From Klebsiella terrigena (GTDB taxonomy: Bacteria > Pseudomonadota > Gammaproteobacteria > Enterobacterales > Enterobacteriaceae), in assembly GCF_006539725.1 (NCBI RefSeq), contig NZ_BJNO01000006.1:1-64000 (forward strand): 64,000 bases of DNA, in the 5' to 3' direction. Shown here piece by piece: positions 61,041 to 64,000 of the stretch. The notes beneath the pieces are model-generated. The model ran no database searches. It was not told the origin of the DNA and worked only from the letters and a program-made list of their open reading frames with translations. A program made the position numbers and the translations under genes. Each line of letters starts with the position of its first letter. Position 1 is the stretch's first letter.

Positions 61041-61694
61041 ATGTATCAGCATCTTGATGGTTCACTCTGGCGTAATATTTGGCTCGTCGGAGACCTGCAC
61101 GGCTGCCTTGCGCTGCTGGCGGCGAAGCTGCGGCTGCTCAGGTTTGACCCGTACCAGGATCTGCTTATCTCCGTGGGCGATCTGATCGATCGCGGGCCGC
61201 AAAGCGCCGCAACGCTGGGCCTCCTTGACCGGCGCTGGTTTCGCGCGGTGCGGGGCAACCACGAGCAGATGGCGCTGGAGGCGCAGGAGAGCGGAAAGAT
61301 GGCGCTGTGGATGCTCAACGGCGGGCGCTGGTATCAGGAGAGTTCGTCGGAGGCGCGGCGGCAGATGGCGCCGCTCTTTGCCCGCTGCCGTCGGCTGCCG
61401 TTGATTATTGAGCTCCGCGCCGGCTCGCAGACCCACGTTATTGCCCACGCAGATTATCCGGCGGCGTGCTATCGCTGGCAGCAGCCGGTGGATGCAACTC
61501 AGGTCCTGTGGAACCGTCAGCGCCTGACGGAGCATCTGGCTGGACGACACGGGGCGATTGGCGGCGCCGATCATTTCTGGTTTGGCCATACGCCGCTCAG
61601 GCAGCGCTACGACAGCGATAACCAGCACTATATTGATACCGGGGCCGTCTTTGGCGGTGAGCTAACCCTCGTGCAGCTGCAGCAGGCAGGCTAG
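61041..61694 (+). CDS. pphA: Serine/threonine protein phosphatase PphA
   Basis: This 217-aa PPP-family phosphatase has GDLHGCLALL near residues 16-25, SVGDLIDRGPQS near 46-57, VRGNHEQMALEA near 74-85 and HADYP near 136, ending YIDTGAVFGGELTLVQLQ as in E. coli PphA (PrpA). E. coli PphA answers protein misfolding through CpxRA. The start is the ATG at 61041 after AGGAGGATCAAT; the longer frame from 60975 is not conserved. It overlaps yebW by 4 bp at the 3' ends. Confidence 0.94.
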   Translation: MYQHLDGSLWRNIWLVGDLHGCLALLAAKLRLLRFDPYQDLLISVGDLIDRGPQSAATLGLLDRRWFRAVRGNHEQMALEAQESGKMALWMLNGGRWYQESSSEARRQMAPLFARCRRLPLIIELRAGSQTHVIAHADYPAACYRWQQPVDATQVLWNRQRLTEHLAGRHGAIGGADHFWFGHTPLRQRYDSDNQHYIDTGAVFGGELTLVQLQQAG

Positions 61695-61882
61695 AAATCG
61701 CTGTATTCGCTGGCGGGGCGCCAGAAACCGTCGATAAAATCTTCTACCGGAAAGCAGCCGCCATGGCGGATCCGCTGATCGTCCATGGCGACCACACAGC
61801 GTCGTTCGTCGTCGTAAACATCCACGACAATGTCCTCGCAGCCGCCGTCCAGGTAACAAATGAACAAAACTAAGGCAAACAT
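61691..61882 (-). CDS. yebW: Small protein YebW
   Basis: This 63-aa protein is almost identical in pattern to E. coli YebW (FALVLFICYLDGGCEDIVVD at the start, GGCFPVEDFIDGFWRP near residues 41-56). Three to four Cys are conserved. Function is unknown. The start at 61882 gives the E. coli length. It is convergent with pphA. Confidence 0.92.
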   Translation of the reverse strand: MFALVLFICYLDGGCEDIVVDVYDDERRCVVAMDDQRIRHGGCFPVEDFIDGFWRPASEYSDF

Positions 61883-61948
61883 CCTGGCCACATGTTCAGG
61901 TTAACATGCTAATAAGTATAGGGGAGTTTAACGAGAAAGGGGGTAAAT

Positions 61949-61976
61949 AACCCGTCTTAGGCGACGGGTTCTTTTT
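61949..61976 (+). terminator. Hairpin between yebW and yebV
   Basis: AACCCGTC/GACGGGTT with a TTAGGC loop is followed by CTTTTTG on the plus strand. As both flanking genes are on the minus strand it may stop plus-strand transcription from pphA, or act as the yebV terminator despite a poorer tail there. Confidence 0.6.
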
Positions 61977-61979
61977 GAG

Positions 61980-62219
61980 TCAGGCTACGCGCATGACCCA
62001 GGCGTCAGATTGTTGATCGTAGTGCTTACGGTAGAGAACGGAATGTCGGCCATCGAGAATAGCCGGAACGCTGGTGTCAGCATCCCAACCGTCGAGCTGC
62101 ATACACAAATCCGGATCGGATTTGCAGGGAATGCTTAACGTTCGCTCCCCCTGCTGTTCGCCGTGCAGTTCGGCGTCGTCTATTTCAAACGCGCCGATGC
62201 GTATGTTTGTTTTACTCAT
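61980..62219 (-). CDS. yebV: DUF1480 family protein YebV
   Basis: This 79-aa protein corresponds to E. coli YebV: IRIGAFEIDDAELHGE near the start, LSIPCKSDPDLCMQLDGWDA in the middle and YDQQSDAWVMRVA at the end. Function is unknown. The start at 62219 follows GGGGTGA and agrees with the family; a longer frame to 62288 is not conserved. Confidence 0.92.
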   Translation of the reverse strand: MSKTNIRIGAFEIDDAELHGEQQGERTLSIPCKSDPDLCMQLDGWDADTSVPAILDGRHSVLYRKHYDQQSDAWVMRVA

Positions 62220-62334
62220 AAATTCACCCCGTTTGTCTGCTGAGTTGTGGTACGACCAGTTAAGGCCGCCATTTTTCAGCGTAGACAATGGGGCGCAAAT
62301 AGCCAGTGAAAAAGTGCTGTTTTTTTGCGCTCAA

Positions 62335-63768
62335 TCACACCTTGCCGGCAAATAGCTTCCCGTCACGCACCAGCTCGCGGGGATAGCTGTTCTTCAGGCG
62401 TGAACCCACTTTTTTCGCCAGGCCGAGGGTTGCGCCCTGGTATGTGACGATCGCTTCGTCCTGCTGCGGCGGGGTTTGCGGGTAAATATCGCGGCCGCGA
62501 TACCACTCTTCGGCCTCACTCTCCGTCAGCGCAAAAGGCGTCGCGGATGCGGCAAGGGCGATGACCGCCTCGTGCTGCCAGCGGAAGCCCTTGTTGTGCG
62601 TTTCCGCCAGCCGGATGCCAATTCGCGAAAAGCGGATCTTGCCAATAAACGCTTCCAGGGCCTGAGGGAATAGCCAAATTTCCTTATCGCGCTGCCAGAG
62701 GGTATGGCTCTCATCCCAGCGCAGACCAACGGCCGCCGCGGCGTCCGACACGGCGGCGCTTTCCCGGCGCTTCATCGGGATAAACGGAAACTTACCCACC
62801 TTGTAGCCCGGCGCCGGCAGCGGTTCAACGGCGGCGATTTTACGCAGACGGGCAACGAAGAAGCCCTCGCAGTCATAAATCTGCGGGAAGACGTGAAGAA
62901 AGCCCTCCGCCGTCAGGGCCTCGCTGGCCTGGGGGAAGAGCGAGCCGAGAGGCAGCGTCTCCACCGCCTGCGGATAGCGGGCCAGCAGCCACTGCACCAC
63001 GTCCTCATTTTCTTCGCGGTTCAGGGTGCAGGTTGAGTACACCAGCGTACCGCCCGGCTGCAGGGCGTGAAAGGCGCTATCGATAAGCTCGCGCTGGGTT
63101 GCCGCAATCTGCTGATTGCTTTCCGGGGACCAGTTTTTCAAGGCCTCGGGATCCTTACGCACCACGCCTTCACCGGAGCAGGGGGCGTCGAGCAGGATCG
63201 CATCGAAGCTCTCCGGTAGCGCGGCGCCAAATACCCGGCCATCGAAATGCGTCAGCGCAACGTTGCTTATTCCGCAGCGGCTGATATTGGCATGCAGGAC
63301 CTTGACCCGGCTGGCGGAGTATTCGTTGGCGAGGATCCCGCCTTTATTCCCCATCCTGGCGGCGATTTGCGTGGTTTTTGACCCCGGCGCGGCGGCGACA
63401 TCCATCACCCGCTGCGGCATATCGCCATCGGCAAACAGGGCGGCCACCGGCAGCATTGAGCTGGCTTCCTGAATATAGAAGAGTCCGCTGAGGTGCTCTG
63501 CGGTGCTGCCTAACGGCAGAGACTCCTCGTCCTCGCGCTCGATCCAAAATCCCTCTGCGCACCACGGCACCGGCGTAAGCTGCCAGCCGTAGGGGGCGAC
63601 CAGCTGCAGAAAGTCGGCCACGCTGGTTTTCAGCGTGTTAACGCGGATGCTGCGGCGTAGCGGACGTTGGCAGGCGGCAATAAAATCATCGAAAGAGAGA
63701 TGTGTCGGCATTGCCGCACGCATTTGAGCGAGGAATTCGTCAGGAAAAAAGACAGCGTTTTGAGCCAC
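62335..63768 (-). CDS. rsmF: 16S rRNA m5C1407 methyltransferase RsmF
   Basis: This 477-aa NOL1/NOP2/Sun enzyme methylates C1407 of 16S rRNA. SAM binding uses [19 protein letters not shown] near residues 118-136; the two catalytic Cys are in [12 protein letters not shown] near 190 and [13 protein letters not shown] near 240. A C-terminal PUA-like domain completes it. The start is placed at the GTG at 63768, which aligns with the E. coli N-terminus ([12 protein letters not shown]); a TTG at 63783 is the alternative, so the start is uncertain. Confidence 0.93.
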   Translation of the reverse strand: MAQNAVFFPDEFLAQMRAAMPTHLSFDDFIAACQRPLRRSIRVNTLKTSVADFLQLVAPYGWQLTPVPWCAEGFWIEREDEESLPLGSTAEHLSGLFYIQEASSMLPVAALFADGDMPQRVMDVAAAPGSKTTQIAARMGNKGGILANEYSASRVKVLHANISRCGISNVALTHFDGRVFGAALPESFDAILLDAPCSGEGVVRKDPEALKNWSPESNQQIAATQRELIDSAFHALQPGGTLVYSTCTLNREENEDVVQWLLARYPQAVETLPLGSLFPQASEALTAEGFLHVFPQIYDCEGFFVARLRKIAAVEPLPAPGYKVGKFPFIPMKRRESAAVSDAAAAVGLRWDESHTLWQRDKEIWLFPQALEAFIGKIRFSRIGIRLAETHNKGFRWQHEAVIALAASATPFALTESEAEEWYRGRDIYPQTPPQQDEAIVTYQGATLGLAKKVGSRLKNSYPRELVRDGKLFAGKV

Positions 63769-63807
63769 TGGAGCGCACCACAAGAAAAAAGGGTGCGCAG
63801 TTTACCA

Positions 63808-63840
63808 TAAACGCTCCGGCATCGGACACCGGAGCGTTTA
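63808..63840. terminator. Hairpin between letB and rsmF (1)
   Basis: A perfect 12-bp inverted repeat TAAACGCTCCGG/CCGGAGCGTTTA has a 9-nt loop. Neither side has a strong T run. It lies 39 bp before the rsmF start. Confidence 0.6.
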
Positions 63841-63848
63841 GCCAGCGC

Positions 63849-63881
63849 GGAGCTCAGGCGCCGGGGCGGCGGCTGAGCTCC
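63849..63881. other. Hairpin between letB and rsmF (2)
   Basis: A 9-bp inverted repeat GGAGCTCAG/CTGAGCTCC encloses a GC-rich 15-nt loop. It lies 13 bp after the letB stop and 8 bp from the first hairpin, so the letB-rsmF junction carries two stem-loops in series. Confidence 0.6.
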
Positions 63882-63894
63882 AACAATCCGCGAG

Positions 63895-64000
63895 CTAGCG
63901 CGGCAGGGCGGTGCCCCATTCGCGCCACTCTTTCGGCTCGCTCTCCAGCAGCAGGAAGTGCTTATCATCCTGCGCTTTTGGCGCCAGCGGCGTGCCCGGC
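63895..64000 (-). CDS. letB: LetB (YebT) MCE-domain protein, 3' end only
   Basis: Only the last 34 codons lie in the window, read from the right edge: PGTPLAPKAQDDKHFLLLES, then EPKEWREWGTALPR and TAG. The PGTPLAPKA...FLLLES pattern resembles the end of an MCE domain, and letB (yebT) precedes rsmF in E. coli. LetB forms a periplasmic lipid-transport tube with seven MCE rings. The assignment rests mainly on gene order. Confidence 0.7.
   Translation of the reverse strand, partial: PGTPLAPKAQDDKHFLLLESEPKEWREWGTALPR

Overview
The window is chromosomal DNA of a GC-rich enteric bacterium. Gene order follows the Escherichia coli segment cysT-leuZ ... rsmF-letB almost throughout, and most proteins are close homologues of the E. 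coli ones. The whole flagellar/chemotaxis block that sits between uspC and argS in E. coli (flhDC to flhE) is missing. Pectin- and rhamnogalacturonan-uptake genes and a malate/2-hydroxycarboxylate block are present instead. A non-motile Klebsiella (or Raoultella) is the best fit; this is inferred from gene content, not from a search. I see no prophage, insertion sequence or CRISPR array. The only dispersed repeat recognised is one ERIC element.

Region by region. 1-2.9 kb: tRNA-Cys and tRNA-Leu, then two genes absent from this spot in E. coli (a metallophosphoesterase and a DUF805/SHOCT membrane protein) and yecA. 2.9-10.8 kb: tyrP, yecH, ftnA, an RpiB/LacAB-type isomerase resembling DhuI, a DHA2 drug-efflux type transporter, the tiny azuC gene, yecJ, an OgtA-like oligogalacturonide transporter and ftnB. 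10.8-18 kb: a long intergenic region with palindromes and a free-standing terminator, then araFGH, otsBA and uspC. 18-21 kb: rhiTN at the position of the flagellar block. 21-34 kb: argS, yecM, cutC, cmoAB, yecNED, aspS, nudB, yebC, ruvC, ruvAB. 34-39 kb: znuBC/znuA, mepM, lpxM. 39-44.5 kb: a module between lpxM and pykA (DcuR-like response regulator without a kinase, NAD-malic enzyme, AEC permease, divergent 2HCT transporter). 44.5-51.5 kb: pykA, hexR, zwf, edd, eda. 51.5-64 kb: purT, yebG, yebE (no yebF), ptrB, exoX, holE, yobA-yebZ-yebY, the sRNA gene sdsR, a small membrane protein, a VirK/YbjX-family gene, pphA, yebW, yebV, rsmF and the 3' end of letB.

How the genes fit together. Three separate units between 5 and 21 kb look like one catabolic programme for plant cell-wall oligosaccharides: an OgtA-like importer, a RhiT/RhiN importer and unsaturated-oligosaccharide hydrolase, and a DhuI-like isomerase for the released 4-deoxy-5-keto-uronate. 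KdgR-like palindromes precede all three; two also have CRP-like sites at a spacing near -41. Sugar-acid metabolism continues in zwf-edd-eda, with a HexR box before zwf and two GntR-type palindromes at edd. SOS (LexA boxes at ruvA and yebG), zinc (Zur), purine (PurR) and aromatic amino acid (TyrR) operators are readable at the expected genes.

The least explained parts are the DhuI-like gene and its control region, the ftnB-araF intergenic region, the orphan response regulator of the malate module, and the sdsR-pphA interval.
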